A program made the translations under genes and the position numbers. Below, one piece after another: positions 9,476-17,796 of a DNA stretch of 64,000 nucleotides. How positions within the stretch are numbered: the stretch's first letter is position 1; each line of letters opens with the position of its first letter. The notes under the pieces are model-generated. The model did not search any database. It saw nothing but the letters and a program-made list of their open reading frames with translations, and was not told where the DNA came from. This DNA comes from an uncultured Desulfuromusa sp. (lineage in GTDB: Bacteria > Desulfobacterota > Desulfuromonadia > Desulfuromonadales > Geopsychrobacteraceae), in assembly GCF_963675815.1 (NCBI RefSeq), contig NZ_OY776574.1:2474001-2538000 (forward strand). The letters run 5' to 3'.

Positions 9476-9621
9476 GTTCAGTTTTTAGACCTAGGGTTTT
9501 GAAGGCTGAGTCAAGTAGAGGTTTAAACAACGTTTGTTTTGTGATGCAAGCCGGTTCTCCGCCCGGCAGATGTGCAGCTTTCTGTGCTTTTTAATGAATT
9601 CCCGACGACTCCCTCGTCACA

Positions 9622-9648
9622 GGGGCCACAATGTGGTCCCTTTTTTTT
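9622..9648 (+). terminator. Rho-independent terminator after ftsZ
   Basis: GGGGCCAC (9622-9629), loop AAT, GTGGTCCC (9633-9640), then eight T. The stem has one G-U pair. It closes the dcw cluster 146 bases after the ftsZ stop. The stretch between (9476-9621) has a small GC-rich stem (GCCGG with CCGGC near 9551-9569) but no recognisable gene. Confidence 0.85.
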
Positions 9649-9683
9649 ATGTTTTTGCGGAAAATATCGATCTAATCTCAATA

Positions 9684-9696
9684 CAATGGTACATTG
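9684..9696. promoter_or_regulatory. Palindrome CAATG-GTA-CATTG upstream of acyl-CoA synthetase
   Basis: A perfect 5-3-5 inverted repeat 37 bases before the acyl-CoA synthetase start, in an otherwise AT-rich promoter region. It has the shape of a small operator. TetR-type regulators of fatty-acid genes are one possible family, but no regulator gene lies nearby. Confidence 0.3.
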
Positions 9697-9732
9697 AAAA
9701 AAGTTTTGATCACAATTTTTCTGCCAGGATCA

Positions 9733-11643
9733 ATGAAGATGCCGGATACAATTTTAAAAAAAGGGACACTGTTCGATATGTTGCTGAACAGTAGCAATGA
9801 TTTCGCCGAAGACATTGCTTTTGTTTACCGTTCAAGTAACACCGAATTTGAAGTCAGTTATGAAAAATTATTTGAAGATGCTTTAATTCTTTCTAAAGCT
9901 TTCATGTCACATAAAGTCTGCAAAGGGAGCAAGGTGCTGCTTCTTTCCGACAATCGCTATGGATGGATCGTGTCTGATTTTGCACTTATTTCCATCGGGG
10001 CAATCAGCGTTCCCCGAGGAAGTGACACGACGACCCAAGAACTTGAATTTATCTTGCAGCATGCCGAATGTGATTTTTTAATTATTGAAACAGAAGAGTT
10101 ACTTAAAGCCCACGAGGAGATGCTCAAAAAACAGAAGAAGCTGAAAGCCATCTTCGTTATTGAAGGCGATAAGACTCATCGCTGGTTTGATTCTACCTAT
10201 AGTTACAATGATATTCTTAAAAATAGAACTATAAGCACAGAAGATACACAGAAGTTTTTTGCCCGACGTTATGCTCTTTCTTTAGATGATGTTTTTACCC
10301 TGATTTATACATCCGGCACAACTGGAGTTCCCAAAGGGGTCCTCCTGACGCATAGAAATATTATGTATAACGTTCAGAATATGCCCGATCTTATTGCCTT
10401 GGATGGGAGTGATCGCTGGGTTTCCATTCTCCCGAGTTGGCATATTTTTGAACGTGCTGCAGAATACATTGCTCTTTCAAAAGGGTGCATGATTTTTTAC
10501 TCATCAGTGAGAACGTTTGCTGCGGATCTCGAGAAATATCAACCCACAATTGTAGCAACAGTGCCGAGATTGTGGGAATCGATGTACACAAAAGTCAACC
10601 AGGCTCTGGAAAAGCAGAGCCCGCGTAAGGCACGGATGTTTAAGCTGCTGGTTGGTATATCTGCGCGGTATAAACATCAGAAACGTGTCTTGAAAAAACA
10701 ATTACCTGTTTTTTCTAAAGTGTCACTGCTGCAACGCTTTCGTGACAATTTGAATGCCATGGTTCTATTATTGCTGCTGGCGCCGCTGAATAGTTTTGCA
10801 CAAAAAAAACTCTTGCTGGTGCAGGAAAAGTTTGGTGGTAAGCTCCGGCTTGCGATCAGTGGAGGTGGAAGTTTGCCTCCCTATCTGGATGAATGGATTG
10901 ATGCCATAGGGATTCGCATCGTTAATGCCTATGGGATGACTGAATGTGCTCCAGCAATTGCTGGAAGATCAGTCAAATGTGAGATTTTCGGCACCCTTGG
11001 CCCACCGACGCAAAATACTGAACTGCGCATTGTCGGTGAAGATGGACAGCCATTATCCGCAGGTGAAATTGGGGAAATTCAGGTGCGTGGTGAGCAGGTT
11101 TTTCCTGGTTATTACGACAACGATGAAGAAAACAACAAGGCTTTTACGGCTGATGGTTTTTTTAAAACCGGCGACCTGGGAAAACTGACCCTTACGGGGG
11201 AGCTTGTTATTACCGGTCGCGCTAAAGAAATTATTGTTCTGGCCAGTGGTGAAAATATCGACCCCAGCCGGATTGAATCGGCTATTACCAAACTCCCATT
11301 CGTGAGTGATGCCGTTCTGGTTGGTCAGGATAAGAAGGGGCTGGGGGCTCTTATTGTCCCTGATTTTGATCAATTGCGGACCTATATCAGCAGCAAGTTT
11401 GAACCGGGAAGCGAGTCTGCTGATAACCTGATTCTGGATAAACAAATTATCAGCCGGGTCAAAGCAGAAATTAATCATTTACTTCATCCGAAACATGGCT
11501 TCAAACCTTTTGAAAAACTTCAGAATATCCATTTTCTGGATAAGGAATTCAAAATGGGGGAAGAGCTGACAAACACTCTGAAAAAGAAACGCCATGTTAT
11601 TGAAACAAAATATCAGGAAGTGATTTCCAAACTGCTGAAGTAG
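9733..11643 (+). CDS. Long-chain acyl-CoA synthetase (AMP-forming)
   Basis: Adenylate-forming ligase that activates fatty acids with ATP and CoA. The 636-residue protein has the family P-loop YTSGTTGVPKGV at about 204-215, the A5 motif NAYGMTECAP, and A7/A8 segments (FFKTGDLG, ITGRAKEII) with a C-terminal catalytic-Lys region. The internal ISGGGSLPPY and the length fit the bacterial long-chain ligases of the FadD15/FAA1 type. ATG 9733, after AGGA, is the likely start; ATG 9739 (MPDTILKKG) is a close second. It stands alone between two unrelated units. Substrate chain length cannot be read from sequence. Confidence 0.88.
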   Translation: MKMPDTILKKGTLFDMLLNSSNDFAEDIAFVYRSSNTEFEVSYEKLFEDALILSKAFMSHKVCKGSKVLLLSDNRYGWIVSDFALISIGAISVPRGSDTTTQELEFILQHAECDFLIIETEELLKAHEEMLKKQKKLKAIFVIEGDKTHRWFDSTYSYNDILKNRTISTEDTQKFFARRYALSLDDVFTLIYTSGTTGVPKGVLLTHRNIMYNVQNMPDLIALDGSDRWVSILPSWHIFERAAEYIALSKGCMIFYSSVRTFAADLEKYQPTIVATVPRLWESMYTKVNQALEKQSPRKARMFKLLVGISARYKHQKRVLKKQLPVFSKVSLLQRFRDNLNAMVLLLLLAPLNSFAQKKLLLVQEKFGGKLRLAISGGGSLPPYLDEWIDAIGIRIVNAYGMTECAPAIAGRSVKCEIFGTLGPPTQNTELRIVGEDGQPLSAGEIGEIQVRGEQVFPGYYDNDEENNKAFTADGFFKTGDLGKLTLTGELVITGRAKEIIVLASGENIDPSRIESAITKLPFVSDAVLVGQDKKGLGALIVPDFDQLRTYISSKFEPGSESADNLILDKQIISRVKAEINHLLHPKHGFKPFEKLQNIHFLDKEFKMGEELTNTLKKKRHVIETKYQEVISKLLK

Positions 11644-11711
11644 GTTGATTTTAAAATGAATCCAGCGATTATTTTATTCTTTGTGTCTTCCTGAGTTGAA
11701 GGAATTGTAGG

Positions 11712-13445
11712 TTGGGGAAAAAAATCAGCAGTCAACAAATGAGGCTTCAAGAAGAAACTGGAACCGTTTTTCATTCATGGAATGAGAAACGCTTGAAAAT
11801 CGCTTTGGTTTATCCGAATACCTATCATCAGGGGATGAGTAACCTTGGTTTTCAGACCGTTTATCACCTATTGAACCAATCCGCTGATTGTCTTTGTGAG
11901 CGTTTTTTTCTGCCGGATAAAGATGATTTAAAGCGATCTGATTGTCCCCTTTTGTCTATTGAATCCGGACACACTCTCACTGATTTTGATCTGGTTGCAC
12001 TTTCAATATCTTTTGAAAATGATTATCTGAATCTACCGATAATCTTCAATTTAGCAGGAATCCCTTTCTTGGCCGCGGATCGTGACCAGTCCTGGCCGCT
12101 GATACTGTTTGGTGGTGTCTGCGCGTTTATCAACCCGGAGCCTTTGTCTGACATTGTTGATGTCGTGGCTATAGGCGAAGCAGAACCTATCCTGCCTGAA
12201 CTGCTCGATCTTCTGGTGCAAAAAAACCAAAGTCGGGAAGATTGTTTGCAGAAAATGGCGCAATTACCTGGAATCTATGTTCCCAGATTTTATACCCCAG
12301 TTTATGCACAGACAGGGGAGGTCACTCAGTTTATTATTGAGAAGGGTGCTCCTGAAAAGGTTGCCAGGCAGTTTTTACATGACCTGGATCGGTCTCCCAG
12401 TCGTAGCTTTATTCAAACAGCCGCTACTGAGTTTGGAAATATGGCTTTAACTGAGGTGTCACGTGGTTGTTCTCGGGGTTGCCGGTTTTGCGCTGCGGGG
12501 TTTGTCTATCTGCCACCACGAGAGCGTAGTTTGGACAATCTTGTGGAGCAGGTCGAGGTTGGCCTCTGTCAGAGAGATCGGATCGGTCTTGTTGCCGCCG
12601 CTGTTTCTGATCATTCAGCCATTCAGGAGTTACAAACGGAAATCCTTGAAAAAAAAGGTCAAATTTCAATGTCGAGTCTACGGCTTGATGCGTTGACAAC
12701 TGAAGAAGTTGAGATCATTTATCGTGCCGGGCACAAATCAGTTGCTATTGCTCCTGAAGCTGGAAGCCAGAGATTGCGTGATTATATCAACAAGGGGATC
12801 AGTGAAGAGCAGATATTGACGTCGGTAAAAATATTGGCGGATGGGGGCATTAAGAACCTTAAACTCTACTTTATTATTGGCTTTCCCGACGAAGAACAAA
12901 GTGATATTGATGCAATTATTGCCCTGACGGAAAAGATTTCTCTGCTTTGGCGCGAAGCAGGCCGCAAGCGTGGGCAACTTGGACAGTTGACGTTAAGCGT
13001 TAATCCGTTTATTCCGAAACCGTTTACACCATTTCAGTGGGTGGGTATGGAGAAAACGAACAGCTTGAAAAAGAAGATTCGGGTATTGCAGGCTGCAATC
13101 TCACATATCCCCAACACCCGTATCAATAATGAATCAATTCGCAACGCGACGCTGCAGACATTTCTTTCAAGGGCTGATCGACGCATCGGATCGCTGTTGC
13201 CTGAGCTGGCAGAGGGTGGGAATATCAAGCAATTGTGTAAAAAGTCCGGTCTGTCTCTCGATTTTTATGTGACTCGTCAGAGGCAAGCTGACGAAATATT
13301 TCCATGGGATGTAATTGATCAGGGGGTTAAGAAAAGCTATCTCTGGCACGAATATCAACAGGCACAACAGCAAAAGTCGACCTCACCTTGCGCTCCCGGA
13401 TGCAGACGTTGTGGTGTCTGTGGTGAGCTGATAGGTAGTTGTTGA
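11712..13445 (+). CDS. B12-binding-type radical SAM protein (TIGR03960-like)
   Basis: The 577-residue protein has an N-terminal corrinoid-binding-like region (LKIALVYPNTYHQGMSNLGF, then LFGGVCAFINPEP). It is followed by a radical SAM core whose CxxxCxxC cluster motif is CSRGCRFC at about residue 255. Its extreme C-terminus is cysteine-rich (CAPGCRRCGVCGELIGSC), perhaps another metal site. The start is probably TTG 11712, which is preceded by AAGGA at 8-base spacing; ATG 11739 has no ribosome-binding site. The family is widespread in deltaproteobacteria, often near ribonuclease G genes, but its reaction is not established to my knowledge. Confidence 0.8.
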   Translation: MGKKISSQQMRLQEETGTVFHSWNEKRLKIALVYPNTYHQGMSNLGFQTVYHLLNQSADCLCERFFLPDKDDLKRSDCPLLSIESGHTLTDFDLVALSISFENDYLNLPIIFNLAGIPFLAADRDQSWPLILFGGVCAFINPEPLSDIVDVVAIGEAEPILPELLDLLVQKNQSREDCLQKMAQLPGIYVPRFYTPVYAQTGEVTQFIIEKGAPEKVARQFLHDLDRSPSRSFIQTAATEFGNMALTEVSRGCSRGCRFCAAGFVYLPPRERSLDNLVEQVEVGLCQRDRIGLVAAAVSDHSAIQELQTEILEKKGQISMSSLRLDALTTEEVEIIYRAGHKSVAIAPEAGSQRLRDYINKGISEEQILTSVKILADGGIKNLKLYFIIGFPDEEQSDIDAIIALTEKISLLWREAGRKRGQLGQLTLSVNPFIPKPFTPFQWVGMEKTNSLKKKIRVLQAAISHIPNTRINNESIRNATLQTFLSRADRRIGSLLPELAEGGNIKQLCKKSGLSLDFYVTRQRQADEIFPWDVIDQGVKKSYLWHEYQQAQQQKSTSPCAPGCRRCGVCGELIGSC

Positions 13446-13483
13446 GATGCTAGTTTTCCGTAAGACTGTTATATTGACTCTGT

Positions 13484-13900
13484 CTATGGCGTTATTCCCC
13501 TGTTTTTCAGTTCTACCCTGACTTCATTGCGTCGGTCACGCAGGTCAGTGGCAATATCCCGTTGACTGCCTCCGGTTGTTACACCAACACTGCCACTGCC
13601 GCCACTTCTATGGCCGAAGCTACCTAAACCCAGACCTAGACTGATTGAAGATCCTGTTCTTTTTTGTTCCACAACTTCAATTTGGTCTTCAAGTTTGTAA
13701 TAATACAGAATCAGATCGTCGTTGGACAGAGTCTGATAGTTTTCAGCCAATAGTTCTTGGTTCTTTGCTTTATGGTTCGCACAGCCCGACAGAATTCCTA
13801 TTGTCAGCAAAATGACTAATATGAATCCGGGATGAAGCAGGTTGGTTTGCTTGTAAGCCAATAGAGATTGACGGAGTTGAGTCGAGAAATTATTACGCAT
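13484..13900 (-). CDS. Small lipoprotein of unknown function
   Basis: 138 residues with a basic N-terminus, a hydrophobic stretch and the lipobox ILSGC, so it is probably a lipoprotein. The mature part contains a short amphipathic region (LLAENYQTLSNDDLILYYYKLEDQIEVVEQ), a glycine/serine-rich linker (about residues 87-115) and a charged tail (DLRDRRNEVRVELKNRG). I recognise no family. ATG 13900 follows AAGGAAC at proper spacing; an upstream in-frame ATG at 13915 would swallow that site. The gene converges on the radical SAM gene. Confidence 0.75.
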   Translation of the reverse strand: MRNNFSTQLRQSLLAYKQTNLLHPGFILVILLTIGILSGCANHKAKNQELLAENYQTLSNDDLILYYYKLEDQIEVVEQKRTGSSISLGLGLGSFGHRSGGSGSVGVTTGGSQRDIATDLRDRRNEVRVELKNRGITP

Positions 13901-14007
13901 AAAAAGTTCCTTCAATGAGATTTTTGTTTATTTTGTCATATTGTAGCATATTTTCACTGTGAGTTTTTCCCTGAGAAGGTCCGCTTTTTCCCCTTTTGCC
14001 TTCGATC

Positions 14008-14037
14008 TTGACATTCATCTGCCGTGGCTGTTATTAT
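14008..14037 (+). promoter_or_regulatory. Strong sigma-70-type promoter
   Basis: TTGACA at 14008-14013 is a perfect -35 box. TATTAT at 14032-14037 follows after 18 bases (or TTATTA after 17). No coding frame starts in the next 190 bases, but a terminator follows at 14121, so it seems to drive a short RNA. Confidence 0.7.
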
Positions 14038-14043
14038 TAAAAA

Positions 14044-14150
14044 CCCGTTATTCGCTATAAGATGAGTATGCGGGGGGTATTTTGATACCACTGTTCCAAG
14101 ATTGAAAATGACATTCTTCAAGACTCCGGGATATTCTGGAGTCTTTTTTA
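14044..14150 (+). ncRNA. Candidate small RNA or attenuated leader upstream of rhlE
   Basis: Predicted from a consensus promoter (TTGACA/TATTAT) and a terminator hairpin AGACTCC (14121-14127) with GGAGTCT (14138-14144) followed by a T run. The transcript would be about 105 nt. It includes a GGTAT-TTTG-ATACC hairpin near 14078-14092 directly after a six-G run. No plausible small protein is encoded. It may be a stand-alone small RNA or a 5' leader that prematurely stops transcription into the helicase gene 80 bases downstream. I cannot assign it to a known RNA family. Confidence 0.5.
14121..14150 (+). terminator. Intrinsic terminator of the candidate RNA
   Basis: Seven-base-pair stem AGACTCC/GGAGTCT with a 10-base loop and six T. 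It lies between a strong promoter and the helicase start. Confidence 0.75.
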
Positions 14151-14229
14151 TTTTGAGCCTGTCCGTAGTGTCAATTCTCTCGTTACAGTAAAAACATTAA
14201 TTCGGACCGGCCTGTCTAAAAAGGATGAT

Positions 14230-15474
14230 ATGAACTTCACAGATTTCAATTTGCACCCCAAAATTGCTGCGGGAGTCACCGCTGCAGGATTTACACAACC
14301 AACCCCGATTCAGGAGCAGGCAATCCCAAAAATCATGCAACATCAAGATGTCATGGGATTGGCACAAACCGGGACCGGTAAGACCGCAGCTTTTGGTTTG
14401 CCAATGCTTCATCAGTTGATGAAAGGGCCTCGTGGATGTGTGCGCGCCCTTATTATCGCCCCGACCCGTGAACTTGCGGAACAGATTCATACTTCCCTTT
14501 CTCTGCTCGGGCAGCAAACGGGACTGCGCAGTGTTACCGTTTATGGCGGCGTCAGTATTAAACCGCAAATTTCCAAGCTTAAGAGTGGGGCTGAAATTGT
14601 TGTTGCCTGCCCTGGCCGTTTGCTTGATCACATCAAGCAGGGAACAATTAAGCTGCGGGAATTAGATATGTTGGTTCTTGATGAAGCTGACCGGATGTTT
14701 GATATGGGTTTTTTACCTGATATCCGCAGAATTGTTAAATCTCTCCCGGTAAAGCGGCAGACGTTGCTTTTCTCTGCGACCATGTCAAGAGAGATTCGCC
14801 ATTTAGCTCAGGAGCTTCTCACTGATCCGCAAACAATCCAGGTTGATACCGTTGCTCCGGCAGTTACAGTCAGCCATGCTCTTTATCCTGTTCCCCAACA
14901 TCTTAAAACTGATCTGCTGTTGAGGGTGCTGGAGCAGACAGAGACTGAGGCTGTCCTGGTTTTTACCCGGACAAAACATCGCGCGAAAAGGCTCGGAGAA
15001 AAACTCTGCAAGTGCGGTTATCGTGTCGCTTCTTTGCAGGGTAACCTTTCTCAATCACGTCGTCAGGCGGCACTGGATGGTTTTCGTGATGGAAGGTACC
15101 GGATTCTGGTCGCAACTGATATTGCTGCCCGCGGTATCGATGTTTCTCAGATTTCACATGTGATTAACTTTGATGTGCCTGATACTGTGGATGCTTATAT
15201 TCACAGGATTGGTCGAACGGGACGAGCAGCGCGTACCGGCAAGGCTTTGACCATGATCAGCGAGGATGATCAATCCATGGTACGAGCAATCGAAAGGACT
15301 TTGGGAGCACAGATCGACCAGCATCGATTAGATGGTTTTGAGTACGATGTGCCTGCGCCGAAAAGGGCTGCACAGCCGCAACGACGGCCGGCGCAACCTG
15401 CGAATCGTGGCAAGTTTCAAAAGAATAAGTTGAGGTCGCGATCAGGTCGTCAGCAGGTTGCCGGAGGGCGGTGA
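14230..15474 (+). CDS. rhlE: DEAD-box RNA helicase, RhlE type
   Basis: ATP-dependent RNA helicase. The 414 residues show the Q motif (FTQPTPIQEQAIP), Walker A AQTGTGKTAAF, the PTRELAEQI and GG motifs, Walker B DEAD within VLDEADRMFDMGF, SAT (FSATMS), and the C-terminal-domain motifs RGIDVSQI and HRIGRTGRA. The last ~50 residues are a basic, proline/arginine-rich tail that probably contacts RNA. ATG 14230 has AAGGATGAT just upstream. Such helicases commonly act in ribosome assembly and cold adaptation. The promoter-terminator pair just upstream suggests control in the leader. Confidence 0.92.
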   Translation: MNFTDFNLHPKIAAGVTAAGFTQPTPIQEQAIPKIMQHQDVMGLAQTGTGKTAAFGLPMLHQLMKGPRGCVRALIIAPTRELAEQIHTSLSLLGQQTGLRSVTVYGGVSIKPQISKLKSGAEIVVACPGRLLDHIKQGTIKLRELDMLVLDEADRMFDMGFLPDIRRIVKSLPVKRQTLLFSATMSREIRHLAQELLTDPQTIQVDTVAPAVTVSHALYPVPQHLKTDLLLRVLEQTETEAVLVFTRTKHRAKRLGEKLCKCGYRVASLQGNLSQSRRQAALDGFRDGRYRILVATDIAARGIDVSQISHVINFDVPDTVDAYIHRIGRTGRAARTGKALTMISEDDQSMVRAIERTLGAQIDQHRLDGFEYDVPAPKRAAQPQRRPAQPANRGKFQKNKLRSRSGRQQVAGGR

Positions 15475-15549
15475 CCTTGAATAGCCGGATTTTGCTGCTT
15501 AAGTTTTTATCTCTATGCTGTTAAATGATTGATATAAAAGGATATGTTG

Positions 15550-15675
15550 ATGGCCAAAAAACCTAACTATGGCTTTGAAAAGCGACAGAAAGAGCTTGCT
15601 AAAAAAGCTAAGAAGGACGAGAAAAATAAGCGTAAGCAGGAAGAAAAGAATAAAGAGGAGGTTGAGGGTGATTAG
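15550..15675 (+). CDS. 41-residue lysine-rich protein
   Basis: Encodes MAKKPNYGFEKRQKELAKKA followed by an almost entirely Lys/Glu/Arg/Asn tail ending EEVEGD. It has a good ribosome-binding site (AAAGGAT, 7 bases before ATG 15550). Small proteins starting with this MAKKPNYGFEKRQKE sequence recur in proteobacteria, but I know of no assigned function. The composition suggests a charged helix or a disordered nucleic-acid-binding peptide. A strong terminator follows 40 bases later, so it is likely transcribed as its own unit or with rhlE. Confidence 0.7.
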   Translation: MAKKPNYGFEKRQKELAKKAKKDEKNKRKQEEKNKEEVEGD

Positions 15676-15714
15676 TCAATCTCTTTTAACTTCGTTATCG
15701 CGCAGGTGAAAAAA

Positions 15715-15738
15715 AGACCTCTCATTTTTGAGAGGTCT
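15715..15738. terminator. Bidirectional terminator
   Basis: AGACCTCTCA / TGAGAGGTCT with a 4-base T loop, preceded by an A run and followed by a T run. It can therefore stop transcription from both the small basic protein gene and the convergent dctM gene. Confidence 0.9.
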
Positions 15739-15762
15739 TTTTTTGGGCTTTATTGCTTTGAA

Positions 15763-17163
15763 TCAATACCCTTTAAGCTGATCGATATACTCTGGCAGCC
15801 ACAATGAAATCTGTGGAATGTAGGTGATCATGATCAAGAAAGTCAGGAGTACCAGCAGCCAGGGTAGTGCCGCTTTGAGAACCCAGGTGATGTTATGCCC
15901 TGTGATCCCTGCAGTCACAAACAGATTCAATCCTACCGGCGGAGTGATCATGCCGATTTCCATATTCACAACCATGATAATTCCAAGGTGAATTGGGTCG
16001 ATTCCCAGTTTAACGGCAATTGGAAAAAGGATAGGGGCCATGATTAACAGAATTGCAGACGGCTCCATAAAATTCCCTGCCATCAATAACAGGATGTTGA
16101 CAACAATCAGGAATCCCCAGGCTGGAAGGCCCCAGCCAACTATGATTTCAGCGATATGGTGGGGAATTCGCTCGGTCGTCAGAACATGGGCAAACAGCAT
16201 CGCGTTGCCAATGATGAACAGCAACATGATGGAAACTTTAGAAGCATCCCGGAAAACTTTGTGGAGGTCTTTATCAACGATAGATTTAGGCAGTGCAGCA
16301 ATTGACAGTCTCAGATTGCGGACAATGATTTTGCCAATAGAATCAGTATCACTTTCTTTCCATGGAATCCCTTTGAGTGGTCCCATGTCACGATAGATAA
16401 AAATCGCAATAAAGTATGCATATACAGCTGAAATTGCCGCGGCCTCAGTTGGACTGCAGATTCCGCCATAAATTGAACCGAGGACAATAACAATCATCAT
16501 CAAGCCCCAGCCGGCACTGGCGCTTGATTTTGCTAAATTCTTAAAGCCAACCCAGGGTTGTGCGGGCAGGCCTTTGACGCGGGCAACAATATAGATGATG
16601 ATCATCAACATTGTTCCCATCATCAGACCGGGGATCAGTCCAGCCATGAACAGCCGCGCTGCAGATTCTTCAGTTGCAGCAGCGTAAACCAGCATGACAA
16701 TGGAGGGTGGAATCAATATGCCCAAGGTTCCCGCATTGGTTATGACCCCGGCGGCTAATTCTTCCGGATATCCGGCTTTCACCATGCCAACAATAACAAT
16801 GGAACCGATTGCGGCAACAGTCGCAGGGGAAGAGCCTGAAACAGCGGCAAAAATCATACAGGCCATAACGGAAGCCATTGCCAGCCCGCCACGAATCCAG
16901 CCAACACAGTCAATGGCAAAATTGATGATCCTGTTGGCGACTCCCCCCGTCGACAGAAAAGTCGAGGACAGAATGAAAAACGGAATCGCCAGAAGAGTGT
17001 AATGTTCAGATTGTGATGCAAACAGTTTTAATGCAATGGAAGCCAATGAGTCATTTGAAAAAATCAGAATTGTCGTGATACTTGACAATCCCAAGGCAAA
17101 GGCAATCGGCATACCTGTCAGCAGGCAGAGCAGAAGAATAAAAAAGAGTGCTGCGGTTGTCAT
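15763..17163 (-). CDS. dctM: TRAP transporter large permease DctM
   Basis: Twelve-helix-type permease subunit of a tripartite ATP-independent periplasmic transporter, which drives solute uptake with an ion gradient. The 466 residues are hydrophobic throughout, with family signatures AVSGSSPATVAAIGSI, GTLGILIPPSI and the C-terminal MITPPVGLNLFV. It contains a roughly 60-residue hydrophilic insertion (about residues 255-315: DMGPLKGIPWKESDTDS onward), longer than in compact DctM proteins. It overlaps the dctQ stop by 4 bases and is the last gene of dctPQM. Confidence 0.93.
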   Translation of the reverse strand: MTTAALFFILLLCLLTGMPIAFALGLSSITTILIFSNDSLASIALKLFASQSEHYTLLAIPFFILSSTFLSTGGVANRIINFAIDCVGWIRGGLAMASVMACMIFAAVSGSSPATVAAIGSIVIVGMVKAGYPEELAAGVITNAGTLGILIPPSIVMLVYAAATEESAARLFMAGLIPGLMMGTMLMIIIYIVARVKGLPAQPWVGFKNLAKSSASAGWGLMMIVIVLGSIYGGICSPTEAAAISAVYAYFIAIFIYRDMGPLKGIPWKESDTDSIGKIIVRNLRLSIAALPKSIVDKDLHKVFRDASKVSIMLLFIIGNAMLFAHVLTTERIPHHIAEIIVGWGLPAWGFLIVVNILLLMAGNFMEPSAILLIMAPILFPIAVKLGIDPIHLGIIMVVNMEIGMITPPVGLNLFVTAGITGHNITWVLKAALPWLLVLLTFLIMITYIPQISLWLPEYIDQLKGY

Positions 17164-17717
17164 GCTGATTCACCTCCCTGAGTTGTGGCTGCTTTTGTTT
17201 CCTCAGCCAGATGCATACTCTCTTTGGCTTCGTCAGCAAGCTTGAACCCATCAGTTTTACCGGTAAAAATATTCCAGAGCAGAATCAACAGACGGATTGC
17301 GATCATGATCATGCCTATCAGGAGAATACTGTGGGCAATCCATTTTGGAACCGGCATATCCTCAAGCTCAATGCCGATCAGATGCATCTTGGAAAGATAG
17401 ACCCAGGCACCTTTAATAAAAAGTGAACAATATGCCAAACAGGCAATAACGGAAATACCACTGATGATCCTGCGTGCAGTCGTAGGCAATATTTTGACCA
17501 GGGCATCAACGCCGATATGTGAGCCGACTTTGATTCCGTACGAAACCCCGAAAAGGACCATCCAGGCTGAGATGGTCAAGGTCAATTCCTGAGACCACAT
17601 CAAACCGATACCAAAACCAAAACGCAAAACCACTTCAACAAAGACCAAAAGGGTCATTGTCGCAAGAAGGAGTGCGATAATTGATTCTTCTATACTGTTG
17701 ATTATCCGACTAAACAT
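17160..17717 (-). CDS. dctQ: TRAP transporter small permease DctQ
   Basis: Four-helix small membrane subunit. The 185 residues include helices at about 13-33, 45-63 (with the family-typical WSQELT), 85-105 and 125-145. They are followed by an unusually long hydrophilic C-terminal tail rich in Glu, Ala and Lys. It lies between the binding protein and DctM, in the usual P-Q-M order, and a strong hairpin separates it from dctP. Confidence 0.9.
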   Translation of the reverse strand: MFSRIINSIEESIIALLLATMTLLVFVEVVLRFGFGIGLMWSQELTLTISAWMVLFGVSYGIKVGSHIGVDALVKILPTTARRIISGISVIACLAYCSLFIKGAWVYLSKMHLIGIELEDMPVPKWIAHSILLIGMIMIAIRLLILLWNIFTGKTDGFKLADEAKESMHLAEETKAATTQGGESA

Positions 17718-17750
17718 ATGTAAACCTCATTTAAACCATACGAATAAAAT

Positions 17751-17780
17751 TACACGGGTTTTGTTGCCAAAACCCGTGTA
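17751..17780. repeat. Perfect 12-bp inverted repeat between dctP and dctQ
   Basis: TACACGGGTTTT and AAAACCCGTGTA separated by a 6-base loop. Read on the minus strand it forms a strong hairpin after the dctP stop, followed by only weak T content. It probably acts as an attenuator or 3'-end stabiliser, so the periplasmic receptor is made in excess over the membrane subunits. Confidence 0.8.
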
Positions 17781-17796
17781 TAAGACAGCCTGACAA

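Noticed and set aside
9476..9621. Riboswitch (for example c-di-GMP type) between ftsZ and the acyl-CoA synthetase
   Set aside because: A GATGCAAGCCGG stretch recalls the GEMM core, but the second conserved half and the joining pattern are absent. The only solid element is the ftsZ terminator.
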